Source: Vittaforma corneae ATCC 50505
Taxonomy: Eukaryota; Microsporidia; Nosematidae
Assembly (NCBI RefSeq): GCF_000231115.1
Contig: NW_006889838.1
Coordinates: forward strand, 52,095-89,461
Direction of reading: 5' to 3'
Length of the DNA stretch: 37,367 bases
The notes beneath the pieces are model-generated. The model saw only the letters and a list, made by a program, of their open reading frames with translations, was not told the DNA's origin and did no database searches. A program made the translations under genes and the position numbers. Shown piece by piece: positions 12,588-21,587 of this stretch. Every line of letters starts with the position of its first letter. Position 1 is the stretch's first letter.

Positions 12588-14250
12588 ATGTGCGTACTAA
12601 ATATTACTTCATTAACGTCCCAAGCACTGGGCAGAATTCACTTTCTATCTGCCAGAAAGCTATGTTTTTATTAAACTGTCAGATTCCCCTTGTAAGCCCA
12701 GTTCTAGCATGCTAGAGCCAATAATTCTCCCGAAGTTACTCATCCATTTTGCCGATTTCCCTTACTTGAGTTCTCTCTCACATTGGGCTACTCACCCCTG
12801 AGTCCTGATGCGGTTCGGTACGACTGGCTCCTGTCTTTTTACCAAGCTGTCCGTCTACTTCTCTGTGTAACGCTCCGTAGATCCTCCTGCAGACAAATTG
12901 CCATCTGCTCCTGTCCAGCTGTCGTTCTTATATTGCTATCTCAGAGCCATCATATGAATATCCTCATATCCCCCTTTTACATAGGATCGTATCACCTCCT
13001 TCTATCAAAAGGATGAACCCGACTCAACATGTCCTAATAATAGTCGCTACTACTTCCAAGATCTGCTCCGGGGCTCGCTCCACACACCATCGCCAGTGTC
13101 CTTCTCCGCAAGCCTCGTGCCAGTCTACCAATATGCAGGTCTCGCACCCGACATCACCACCTTCAATTTTAGTCTATCCCAAATTCGATAGGTACGTTGT
13201 AACACGTTTCTTAGCGGATTCCAACTTCCATGGCCACCGTCCTACTGTCTTAACTTGGTCATCTACTTTGCTGCGTGTTGTCGCTTTGGTTGCTTATCCT
13301 GCTTCCAGCTTCTTTGCTTCTTGCAGATCATGCTTACCACAATCTGCCCACTGGTTGAGAACTCCTAGACATGCACTAGATCCTAGCACATTCGACACAT
13401 TCGGAGTTTGTTGACTCTGTCCACATCCTCTCTACTGCATCTTCCTATACCTCAACCGCTGTCCTGAGAGACATTTCGACTGGAACCAGCTACCAGATAG
13501 TTCGTTTGGTCTTTCGCCCCTATACCCATTTCTCGTCATCGAATTGAACATCAGAACGACTAATATCCTCCATCAGAATTTCTCCTGACTTCAATACCAA
13601 CAGATATAGTTCACTATCTTTCGGGTCTTACCACCGCAACTTCCCGATTTCTCTCGGATCGGGGCCTCCACCCTTCTCCTCGCTGCGCTGGAAATCTCCT
13701 TGGTCCGTGTTTCAATACGGGTCCCATAAATGGGCTTACTCTCATGTACTTTCTGTCTTTCATCCTATCCAATTGTTTTCAGCTTTCCCTCGCGGTACTT
13801 CTTTGCTATCGGTCTCTCCTTGTATTTAGCCTTGGATGTTCATACCACCCTTTCATACTGCACTACCAAGCAATACTACTCTTCCTGCTCGCTGGCGTCG
13901 TCCGTGGGCTCTCACCACCTCTGGCTCCTCTTTCCATAGGATTCTTGCACCGCTCCCACAACTTTGCATTACCATTAGAGCTCCTTCTTGTTCGTTCGCC
14001 ACTACTAAAGAAATCCACGTTTGTTTCTTCTCCTGTCCTTATTGATATGCTTAAGTTCAGGACGTACCCGTGCATCTCTGCACCATTCCAACCTCACAAT
14101 ATGCATTGTGACTATCGTATTCTCTACGTTGGTCATCGACTGGAGAACCTATCCATCCCGTACATGAGATATGAACTGATCTGCACTTCCGTTGTAGCTC
14201 AACAGCTGATGTGGACTTGTCCACAGATGTGTCAAAAGTCACCGTCTATT
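11655..14250 (-). rRNA. Large-subunit (23S-like) rRNA with fused 5.8S-like 5' end
   Basis: The minus strand reads as a large-subunit rRNA. The sarcin-ricin loop (AGTACGAGAGGA) is at 11,910-11,899, and the very conserved block just 3' of the peptidyl-transferase centre is at about 11,990-11,946. The 5' end has the 5.8S signature GTCGATGA at about 14,140. The classic 28S start ACTTAAGCATATCAATAA follows only about 85 nt later (about 14,056-14,039). This leaves no room for ITS2, so 5.8S is fused to LSU, a microsporidian hallmark. Length is about 2.5-2.6 kb, short for a eukaryote, and G+C is clearly higher than in the flanks. The ends are estimates: the 3' end is set by distance from the sarcin-ricin loop, the 5' end by the composition change. 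Open frames within it are not genes. No SSU rRNA is seen on either side. Confidence 0.93.
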
Positions 14251-14488
14251 TGCCGCCCACTGGTGTTTGGCATGGGTGAAAAATTTACTACAAAACATGT
14301 GCTGAATAACTGCGATACAAGGAGTGGCTGAAAACAGAACATATGCAGTTTTACAAAGCACATTTAATTTAAACTTAGAAAAGCCTATCTCGTAAATTCC
14401 AAATGTAGAGTTTGTTTTGTTATTATTCTAAACTACTAAATCTGAAGCCAATTTTTTCTTCAATAAAAAATTTGCCGTTTATTTAACC

Positions 14489-16990
14489 ATGTTGTTTCCA
14501 GAAATAAGAAGAATAAGAACACCATTATTCAAAAATATTTCACATGCAAACATTGACAAATCATCTGAACTTTATTTGTTATACAAAAAACGCAATCTCA
14601 CATCAGATTATCTTATAAACTCCACTGAAAACATGTTTGTAATTGCATTTTTCTACAACGAGCTTTTCGATATAAAAGACTATCTTGCATACTTAAGAGA
14701 GTTATCCATCACAAATCAGTCGTATAATATTATCAAATATTATCTAAAAGAAATATGCACTACTAAATTTAATTGTGAAATGGACTCTTCTCATTCTAGT
14801 TTGAAAAATTGCAAAGACTTTCTAAATTCATTTTTTGATAGCTACAACAAATCAAAAGACAACATACAGGCTATAATTCTCAAGATTATGAAAGGTGAGC
14901 TTTACAGAATGGTTAAAATACCAGTAGATGACTTTGACCCATATTTTTTCATTGGATACTGTACAATTGGAGATACTTTTCTTCCCAATTTTGAATCTAC
15001 TTTTGACCTTTTCATTACAAAATCTATAAATATTGTCAAGGTTTTGAATGATTTTGAATTTTATAATAAAACTGATGATAACCAAGTACCACAGGCAACC
15101 CGTCTTATATTGAAACATTTAGAAATATGCATTGACTATTTAATTACAGAAAACATTCTTAGCAAGATTGTTGAATACATAAGATTTGACAATGTTGGTT
15201 TAGATCTTATTTACAAGATATGTTGCTATAAAGAGACACAAAAGATTGTATTTAAAAAATTAATGAATATTTCTGATTATGAGAAGTATTTGACAGTTGC
15301 TTTGCACATTTCTTCTGACATTGATAGCTATAAAGCCATTAAAGATCATGCCATCGGTAGAATTAGAGGATGGCCATCGGTAGAATTACCCCCGAGATAC
15401 GTCTTAGAATTCCTCTTAATACATTTTTACTACGAGTATAATAGCTTTGATTACCATTTACTCGATGAAATTTGTGGGTTGTTTAATTTAACCGATACCG
15501 TTGAGTATAAGCTCATTACTAAACGCCCAGGATTGTTGGTAGACGAAGACATATTCTACAAGATAAGAGATTGCAAGGATTTTAATGAACTTACAAGGCT
15601 ATTTGCATCGTTTATTTATTTATGCTCCTTTGATAAGCTCGCTCTTGATGATCAACTGCTTGAATTACCAGAAAAATTTTTTAGTATAGGCCTTTCAACT
15701 ATCAATTCTGAAACTGCAAGAAATTTGAAAATTTACAATGATAATCCTTTCAACGAACGATTAAGAAAAAATGTCTACTTAAAAATTGATAGAAGTATAT
15801 TTGTCAGATACCTCATCAAACGATACAAGATTTTCAATGAAATCGACTTTTTAAAAGAAGAGTATTCAGCTTATGAAAACTTAATGGATGATAAATATAA
15901 AGTGATGTATGCATTATACAATCTAGAATGGGCAAGCAAACACATTGAAGAGTTAAACAGAATAGGAATATCTGACAAATTGTATTGCTCACTAAAAAGT
16001 TCACCGTTTAAGGATTGTTTAATGAATGCTGGTTTGAAGGGCAATAAACAAACTGAAATTGAAAAAGATAGTATGGCAATATTAACTATGCCTGTCAAAC
16101 CAGAAGACGATGAGGCTAAACGAATGAAATATACAAATACAGATAAGAATACGTCAAATCAGCACACTATCATTTTAGAATCTCAAAATGGTATTTCTTG
16201 TCTGGCCTCATCGGAATCAACAATGCTTAATAATTCTGATAACATTGACAGCCATCAACAACAAACCCACAATTCAAGTTCTCCACAAATTCTTCAAGGC
16301 ATCGTAGATGCATTTAAAAATGAACATGCGAATTTCTCTTCGCTGATATGTAAAATTCAAGCATCAGATGAATATGTCGATATCCTTAAAAGCCTATTTC
16401 GATGGACTTATCGAACAAAGTATTTCATGCATTTTCTTGAATTTTATAAACAATCCATCATACGGTTTGAATTAACTTATGAAGATGTCAAAAACATTAC
16501 TTTAGAACTTGTAAAGAAATTCAAGGACACAGATATAGTAAAATTATCTGCATCTTCTCTATTTATCAAAGATCTTTACAATTTTATTAATGACTTTTCC
16601 AATTTCAATACTTCTGTAATTGAAGGAATAAGTATGAAAATAGATAAAAATCCCAATTCTATAGAATACCACGACTTTGTGCATTCACTAGTCCACTCAA
16701 CAGTATTTAATTATGTTGTTGTGGGTTCTAAGCTATATTCACATCTAAACAATGCCACCTTCAGCTTAGATCATTTGCTAACTTATAAAAGTGATGATGT
16801 ATTGCTTGAAGCTGTTAAACAATTGAAAATCAATGTTAATAGAACAATTAACTGCAATGAAGTATTGCTTAATATTTTATATTCACGAGGCCTTACTGAT
16901 GAACTTTCCGCTCTCATTTGCAAGAAACTGTACATTCCTGATTTGTCTACAAATGATCTTCAAAGAATATACTTCTTTATTTTACCTTAA
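14489..16990 (+). CDS. Large alpha-helical protein of unknown function (N-terminal 833 residues; frame broken near the 3' end)
   Basis: I do not recognise this protein. The 833 residues look almost wholly alpha-helical, with alternating Leu/Ile/Phe and charged residues as in HEAT/ARM-type scaffolds. A polar Ser/Asn/Gln-rich linker lies at about 545-610, separating two helical parts. No membrane segment or catalytic motif is visible. Large scaffolds such as NOT1, THO2 or a nucleoporin are possible, but no motif decides between them. The ATG is preceded by AACC and an A+T-rich leader, about 240 bp from the LSU rRNA 5' end, with which it is divergent. The stop at 16,988-16,990 looks premature, because helical coding sequence of the same style continues at once in the next frame (see the downstream entry). 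It is convergent with eEF1A. Confidence 0.85.
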   Translation: MLFPEIRRIRTPLFKNISHANIDKSSELYLLYKKRNLTSDYLINSTENMFVIAFFYNELFDIKDYLAYLRELSITNQSYNIIKYYLKEICTTKFNCEMDSSHSSLKNCKDFLNSFFDSYNKSKDNIQAIILKIMKGELYRMVKIPVDDFDPYFFIGYCTIGDTFLPNFESTFDLFITKSINIVKVLNDFEFYNKTDDNQVPQATRLILKHLEICIDYLITENILSKIVEYIRFDNVGLDLIYKICCYKETQKIVFKKLMNISDYEKYLTVALHISSDIDSYKAIKDHAIGRIRGWPSVELPPRYVLEFLLIHFYYEYNSFDYHLLDEICGLFNLTDTVEYKLITKRPGLLVDEDIFYKIRDCKDFNELTRLFASFIYLCSFDKLALDDQLLELPEKFFSIGLSTINSETARNLKIYNDNPFNERLRKNVYLKIDRSIFVRYLIKRYKIFNEIDFLKEEYSAYENLMDDKYKVMYALYNLEWASKHIEELNRIGISDKLYCSLKSSPFKDCLMNAGLKGNKQTEIEKDSMAILTMPVKPEDDEAKRMKYTNTDKNTSNQHTIILESQNGISCLASSESTMLNNSDNIDSHQQQTHNSSSPQILQGIVDAFKNEHANFSSLICKIQASDEYVDILKSLFRWTYRTKYFMHFLEFYKQSIIRFELTYEDVKNITLELVKKFKDTDIVKLSASSLFIKDLYNFINDFSNFNTSVIEGISMKIDKNPNSIEYHDFVHSLVHSTVFNYVVVGSKLYSHLNNATFSLDHLLTYKSDDVLLEAVKQLKINVNRTINCNEVLLNILYSRGLTDELSALICKKLYIPDLSTNDLQRIYFFILP

Positions 16991-17475
16991 TCCATCAAAT
17001 TACATCAAATATGATATTTATCAATGTGGATTTTCCCTCGATGAACACATTGTAACGGACTTAATCCAATTGCTATCAAAAACTTATTCTGAAGATCTTT
17101 TTATGAAAAATTTCTGATATTCTCAATACGTATCAATGGACACAATCATGCTTTGATCAAATGATACTTTCACTTGAAAACTCAAATTTTTTATTTAAAA
17201 ACTGGGTATTTGATAATTTAAATACACAGAACATTACACTTCCATTATTCATTAAGCTGTGCTGGTTTGTAGGCAATGAGGATGATACTCAAGTTTTAGG
17301 TAAGGCTTTGACTATCCTAAGGAGAGGTAAAGTATATGATATTATTGATTCTTGGGCAAAAATAAAGAAGTTTGACAGATTGACAAGAAGAGTGTATCCT
17401 TTACGACTACAAGACAAGGAATTTTATAAAAGGATATTTAATGGAACACAAGATGAAGATGAAAAAAAATATTAA
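16979..17475 (+). pseudogene. Frame-shifted 3' part of the upstream helical protein gene
   Basis: After the stop at 16,990, coding-like sequence continues in the next frame to a stop at 17,115-17,117. It then continues in the third frame from about 17,106 to 17,475. The joins fall in or near runs: the T-rich stretch TTCTTTATTTTACC (about 16,972-16,985) and the A5 run in ATGAAAAATTTC (about 17,104-17,115). Each break moves the frame by +1, as if one base were extra. Together the pieces would add about 160 residues of helical sequence, ending in a Lys/Asp/Glu-rich tail. The options are a real pseudogene, base-calling errors at homopolymers, or slippage during transcription or translation. An intron is less likely, as there is no clear splice signal. 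Confidence 0.65.
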
Positions 17476-17715
17476 GAATGACATACGACCTGTCATTTAT
17501 TGAATCACATATCTAAATCTATAAGAAATGCATTGCAAGAAACTATCGGATAGTATCAAAGCATAAAAGAAAACAGTGAGGTGCCAAAATCAATCAAAGC
17601 CAATAAATAAACTATTAACTGTTCTTAATTTTAATATCGTTGAAAATAAATGCTTCACACAAATAATCAAACAACAAGCACAATACAAACGTATTAATTA
17701 GAAGAATTTAATCAT

Positions 17716-19230
17716 CTACTTCTTCTTACCCTTCTTGTCAGTAGTAACTGAACCCGTTGGCTTAGTACCAGTGACTTCCTTAAGATCAACACCATACTCG
17801 CTAAGTGCTTTCTCCTCAGATACACATTCAATAATCTGTCCAACAGCAACCAAGACACCAGAATCTCTGCAGACGAATTTTCCAAGATTAGGGAAACTCT
17901 TGACACCCTCAAAAAGAGCTTGTTTAGTAGGATAAATTAATGCAGTAAACTTCTGGTCTTTGGCAATGAAAGGAGGATTCTCAACTACTGCATTACTATC
18001 CCTATCAACAGCAGATACAAGCTTAACAAACTTAGAAGCAATGTTTGAGGTACCACATGAAACAACAGGAGTATAGCCAGACTTAATGCCTTTCTCCTCT
18101 TGACCAGAAGATTTACTCTTACCCTTAAGTGAGACACAAGAAACAAGGTAGAAAGGATAAAGATTGAAACTCTCATCTTTAGCATCACCTATCATATGAC
18201 CAGCAGTAACCTTTTCAATAAGAGGAGCCTTGTTTTTATCTTCAATCTTCAAGCTGAAGCCAATATTCATTCCAGCCACACCTGCTTCAACATCTTGCTT
18301 GTGAGCTTGAATATTCTTAACTTCACCAACAAATCCTAGTGGCAAATCTTTGACTAACATGCCTTTTGTGAGAATACCGTAGTCTACTCTTCCACAGATA
18401 ATAGGTCCTTGGCCTGGAACGTGGGCAAGTGAAGAAACCGGAATTCTGAGTCTCTGATCAGTTGGTCTTTTGGGAGTTTCCTGGAAATCAATAGCTTCTT
18501 CTAAGCTGGTAATCTTCTCAAATCCTGGTTTTGCTTTGCCCTCTGGAGGAATATATCCCTCAAAGAAATCAAACTTCTTACCATCCTTGAAGATACCAAT
18601 ACCGTGGAGAGCGGAAACTGGCAGATAAATAATGCTCTTGGGATCAGGAACAAGCTTCTTAAGAAGCTTTCCAACAGCTGCGACAGCTGCATCGAAAATA
18701 GGCTTCAAGTTATCAGAGTTAACATTTCCACTTCCATCGGCTTTTCTAGCCTTTTCAGCCACTTCATCAAGCTTGTTAATACAAACTATAAAACTCTTTG
18801 AACCAAGAATAGCAGCAAGAGTCAAATGTGTTTTCAAAGTACCATCAGCTGAGCATGAGGCCTGAAAATCAGCAGGAACCACAACGATTGAAAGATCAGA
18901 CTGCTTACATCCACTAGTAGCATTCTTGATGTAGTCGGCGTGACCAGGACAGTCAAGAAAGTTAATCTTAAACTTTGTAGTCTGCATCTCAACGAGAGTA
19001 GTGTTGATTGTTACACCTCTCTTTCTTTCTTGCTCAGTTCTATCAGTGAAATAAGCGAGAGTGAAAGAGCCCTTCTGGTTTTCTTCAGCAATCTTAGCAA
19101 GCTTTGCTTGTTGTCTCTCATCCAAAGTACCGAATTTGGTTGCAAGTTGACCACAGAGAGTCGACTTGCCCGAATCAACGTGTCCAATAATGCAGATGTT
19201 GATAAGAGGCTTTGCGGTAGCTTCTGACAT
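17716..19230 (-). CDS. TEF1: Translation elongation factor eEF1A (divergent, microsporidian type)
   Basis: eEF1A is the GTPase that delivers aminoacyl-tRNA to the ribosomal A site. The G-domain motifs are G1 GHVDSGKS at 16-23, G3 DCPGH at 93-97 and G4 NKLD at 152-155, followed by the two beta-barrel domains. The product is 504 residues, against about 460 usual, with a Lys-rich end. Normally invariant positions differ: the G2 region reads TDRTEQERKRGVTIN rather than the usual KAERERGITID type, and GHADYIKNATSG replaces the canonical GHRDFIKNMITG. Strong divergence of eEF1A is known from microsporidia. Codon use looks more selective than in neighbouring genes, as expected for high expression. 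CCCCC lies directly before the ATG, with three AAATTT boxes above it. eRF3 and HBS1 share the G domain but not this full-length match. Confidence 0.95.
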   Translation of the reverse strand: MSEATAKPLINICIIGHVDSGKSTLCGQLATKFGTLDERQQAKLAKIAEENQKGSFTLAYFTDRTEQERKRGVTINTTLVEMQTTKFKINFLDCPGHADYIKNATSGCKQSDLSIVVVPADFQASCSADGTLKTHLTLAAILGSKSFIVCINKLDEVAEKARKADGSGNVNSDNLKPIFDAAVAAVGKLLKKLVPDPKSIIYLPVSALHGIGIFKDGKKFDFFEGYIPPEGKAKPGFEKITSLEEAIDFQETPKRPTDQRLRIPVSSLAHVPGQGPIICGRVDYGILTKGMLVKDLPLGFVGEVKNIQAHKQDVEAGVAGMNIGFSLKIEDKNKAPLIEKVTAGHMIGDAKDESFNLYPFYLVSCVSLKGKSKSSGQEEKGIKSGYTPVVSCGTSNIASKFVKLVSAVDRDSNAVVENPPFIAKDQKFTALIYPTKQALFEGVKSFPNLGKFVCRDSGVLVAVGQIIECVSEEKALSEYGVDLKEVTGTKPTGSVTTDKKGKKK

Positions 19231-19280
19231 GGGGGCTCAAAAGAGGAGAAATTTTAAATGCAAAAATTTTCCAAAATTTT
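19231..19280 (-). promoter_or_regulatory. eEF1A upstream signals: CCCCC at the start codon and three AAATTT boxes
   Basis: Read on the minus strand, GAGCCCCC touches the ATG (C5 at 19,235-19,231). AAATTT-type boxes lie at 19,255-19,249, 19,270-19,262 and 19,280-19,273. C-rich and AAATTT-like signals just before start codons are described transcription signals in microsporidia. This is the richest set in the window and fits a highly expressed gene. Confidence 0.6.
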
Positions 19281-19517
19281 CAAGGGAGGAAAGAATGAAT
19301 ATAACGAGTCTGTTATAAAGCCAACAAACCGTTTAAACATAGTAATTTTATTTATTTTTAGCTTGTTTTAAAATAGCTAGTATAAACTTCCCAACAAGTC
19401 CTTTTTGTGTAGGAATTAAAAGAACCAAAATATGTGAGCATAATGCAATCTATTTCAATCTGAGTATTTATTTATCCAAGACCAGTCGTAATCCTATATT
19501 TATGCTTAATTTTCCTT

Positions 19518-20141
19518 TTAATATTTCATAAAGTACACTTTATAGCCCACCTTTAATCTTTCTATAATACTTTTATCTGGTTTTTTTATTCCTTTTGATT
19601 TTCCGTTTTTTGGTGGAATAACAAAAATGAGGTTTTTGACAAATTGATTGATGAAGCAGAGTGTTACTGTGATTCTCACTGACGACGCATTACAATCAAC
19701 TTCTACTCGTTCAACCAATGCTTTACTGTTCAAACTTTCTGAATTTGGCCATAAAGAACAAATATGACCATTTTCACCAATGCCTAGCAGACAAACATCA
19801 ATCTTATGAATATTCTTTTTTAGAATATCTTCATAGTTCTTTGCACTTTCTTCTGAATTGGCAAGTATTTTAATAGGAAATACCTCTCCTCTAATCTTCT
19901 CGAGAAATGACGAGGCCGACTTGAAATTTGAATGTTTTTCTTCACATCTTTCATCACAAAAGAATATTTTCCACTGTAAAGTATCGAGTGTTTCAAGTTG
20001 ATCACAATCCAAGCATTTTATGATGGATCCACCCGATATCATCAAATTGCATGCTTTACTGTCATAGTTTTTAAGGATATTAAACATACTATCCTTGAAT
20101 TCCTGCATTGTCCCCAGTTCAATTAGATTGTCTTCTATCAT
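19518..20141 (-). CDS. 6-phosphogluconolactonase
   Basis: This enzyme hydrolyses 6-phosphogluconolactone, the second step of the oxidative pentose phosphate pathway, in the cytosol. The 207-residue product has the family motifs: SGGS at 36-39 (phosphate binding), DER at 63-65 within a CDERCEEKHSN block, and LGIGENGH at about 119-126 followed by SLWPN (usually LGxGxDGHxxSLFP). Length is slightly below the usual 220-260. The frame is open 10 codons further upstream, but only from a TTG, so I take the first ATG (20,141). CCCC lies about 18 bases before it. The gene is short of the NagB/GlcN6P deaminase signature, so 6PGL is the better family member. It shares orientation with the sphingolipid reductase gene upstream. 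Confidence 0.9.
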   Translation of the reverse strand: MIEDNLIELGTMQEFKDSMFNILKNYDSKACNLMISGGSIIKCLDCDQLETLDTLQWKIFFCDERCEEKHSNFKSASSFLEKIRGEVFPIKILANSEESAKNYEDILKKNIHKIDVCLLGIGENGHICSLWPNSESLNSKALVERVEVDCNASSVRITVTLCFINQFVKNLIFVIPPKNGKSKGIKKPDKSIIERLKVGYKVYFMKY

Positions 20142-20290
20142 TTGAAGTATCCTTTGAATGGGGTTAATCAAACGTAAAGTACGACAACGATCAGTCTATA
20201 AACAATAAAAATCATATGTGCTGAATACTTAAATAATTTTATTTGGTTAAACCAACACATCTTTAAAATAATATCTTTGACAGTTACTCA

Positions 20291-21196
20291 TTAACTTAGT
20301 TTATTAAATTTAGCTATCTTAAATCTCCTTCTCATATACATTTTTGCGACAAAAGCAATTAAAACAGAAAAGGGAAATAATAAATAATCCAAACCATTCT
20401 CACAATCGTTCCTAATCATTATAAAATACGTAAACCAGTCGTAGGAGTGTGAATCTCTCTTATTTAAATTGTCTACAAAATACTTGGCTATTTTGTCAGG
20501 ATCAGCAATAATACTGGAATACTCAACTCCCTTTGTAAATGAGGGTTTGGTCATATTTTCCCTTTTAAGACCAGGCGTATTCATGGCACAGCAGTACAGA
20601 ATTTTCAAATTCACGTTCTCTGCCTTTAGTTCATATCTAGCACTCTCAAAAAATGATCTAAGACATGCCTTTGATGGAGCATAAGAGGAATATCCAGGAA
20701 ATGTAAACAAGGCAGTGGTAGAACAAGCCATAATGAACTTAAAGGGGAATCTATTACATTTCTTAAAGTGATATAGCGACCTTATCATTCCTAAATAATT
20801 AAGCTTAATTTGTATCTCAAAAATATCATCATTTTGATCTTTAAAATATCCAGGCACAGCCATTCCTGGACAGTAAAAAATGTAATCAAAGTTCTCTTCA
20901 ACATTAATTAAATCGTGAAGAGAGTCAAATACTCTTCCTGAAATTGTGGAAATCTGAGATTTCTCAAAGGATTTGAGAACATTATCCAAATTCTCATTCT
21001 TTCTCGATGTTATTACTATGTTGTTACCCAAAGAGTAAAGGTACTTTGCAAGAGAAAGCCCCAAGCCAGAAGTACCACCAATAATGAAAATGTTCTTTCC
21101 AGTTATCCTTCTATTGTAAAGTAAATACACACTCAATAGTATTGCCAATAGCAATATTACAGTGATACAGAAAAGTGCTTTTAGATTGTTAAGCAT
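20291..21196 (-). CDS. TSC10: 3-ketodihydrosphingosine reductase (SDR family, TSC10/KDSR)
   Basis: This is an NADPH-dependent short-chain dehydrogenase that reduces 3-ketodihydrosphingosine to dihydrosphingosine at the ER membrane, step two of sphingolipid synthesis. From the first in-frame ATG (301 residues) it has an N-terminal membrane helix (about 6-27), the nucleotide-binding GGTSGLG at 40-46, and an SDR catalytic set of Ser159, Tyr172 and Lys176 (YAPSK), with Asn133 upstream. The block NTPGLKRENMTKP matches the KDSR-specific DTPG..EEN..KP region, which separates it from other SDRs. Hydrophobic stretches near the C-terminus fit membrane anchoring. The frame stays open upstream to a GTG at 21,256, but I see no reason to prefer a non-ATG start. 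No CCC signal is seen near the ATG. Confidence 0.85.
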   Translation of the reverse strand: MLNNLKALFCITVILLLAILLSVYLLYNRRITGKNIFIIGGTSGLGLSLAKYLYSLGNNIVITSRKNENLDNVLKSFEKSQISTISGRVFDSLHDLINVEENFDYIFYCPGMAVPGYFKDQNDDIFEIQIKLNYLGMIRSLYHFKKCNRFPFKFIMACSTTALFTFPGYSSYAPSKACLRSFFESARYELKAENVNLKILYCCAMNTPGLKRENMTKPSFTKGVEYSSIIADPDKIAKYFVDNLNKRDSHSYDWFTYFIMIRNDCENGLDYLLFPFSVLIAFVAKMYMRRRFKIAKFNKLS

Positions 21197-21413
21197 CCAA
21201 CTCACATATTTGTTTGGATATTTCCATTTGTCAAAACATGAAACGACATCCAACACGGATCATTCAATGACCATAAAACAGTCTGATTAGTATTGTAAAT
21301 AACCTAAAGTGAGAATATAAAGATAGATGGTGCAATCTTACTAATGTTGAATGGTTGAAAGTAAAATAGTTCTGGAGTGTGTAATTTCATGTATAATAGT
21401 TTTTCCCTCTTCG

Positions 21414-21484
21414 GCGAGCATAGCTTAGGGGTAGAGCATCACGTTGTGGCCGTGAAGACACGGGTTCGATTCCCGTTGTTCGCA
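21414..21484 (+). tRNA. tRNA-His (anticodon GTG)
   Basis: A full cloverleaf folds: acceptor GCGAGCA with TGTTCGC (one G-T pair), D stem GCTT/GAGC, anticodon stem TCACG/CGTGA with loop TTGTGGC (anticodon GTG), and T arm ACGGG-TTCGATT-CCCGT. The discriminator base is A. There is no intron. The base before position 1 (21,413) is G, so the extra G-1 of tRNA-His would be present in the DNA. CCA is not encoded. Confidence 0.95.
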
Positions 21485-21496
21485 TGGGTATGTAAG

Positions 21497-21503
21497 TTTT
21501 TTT
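21497..21503 (+). terminator. RNA polymerase III terminator (T7) of tRNA-His
   Basis: A run of seven T begins 13 bases after the tRNA 3' end, as expected for RNA polymerase III termination on this strand. Confidence 0.75.
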
Positions 21504-21587
21504 AATAGCCTTTTTATTAAAAATTTGTTTATTTTGCAACGGTTTTTTCGATCTTTTACATTTCAAAATCCAGCATAAAACTTTAAT

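Noticed and set aside
12321..14331. Several open frames of 60-195 codons on both strands at 12,321-14,331, the longest at 13,744-14,331
   Set aside because: They lie inside or across the LSU rRNA gene; the conserved rRNA sequence explains the open frames.
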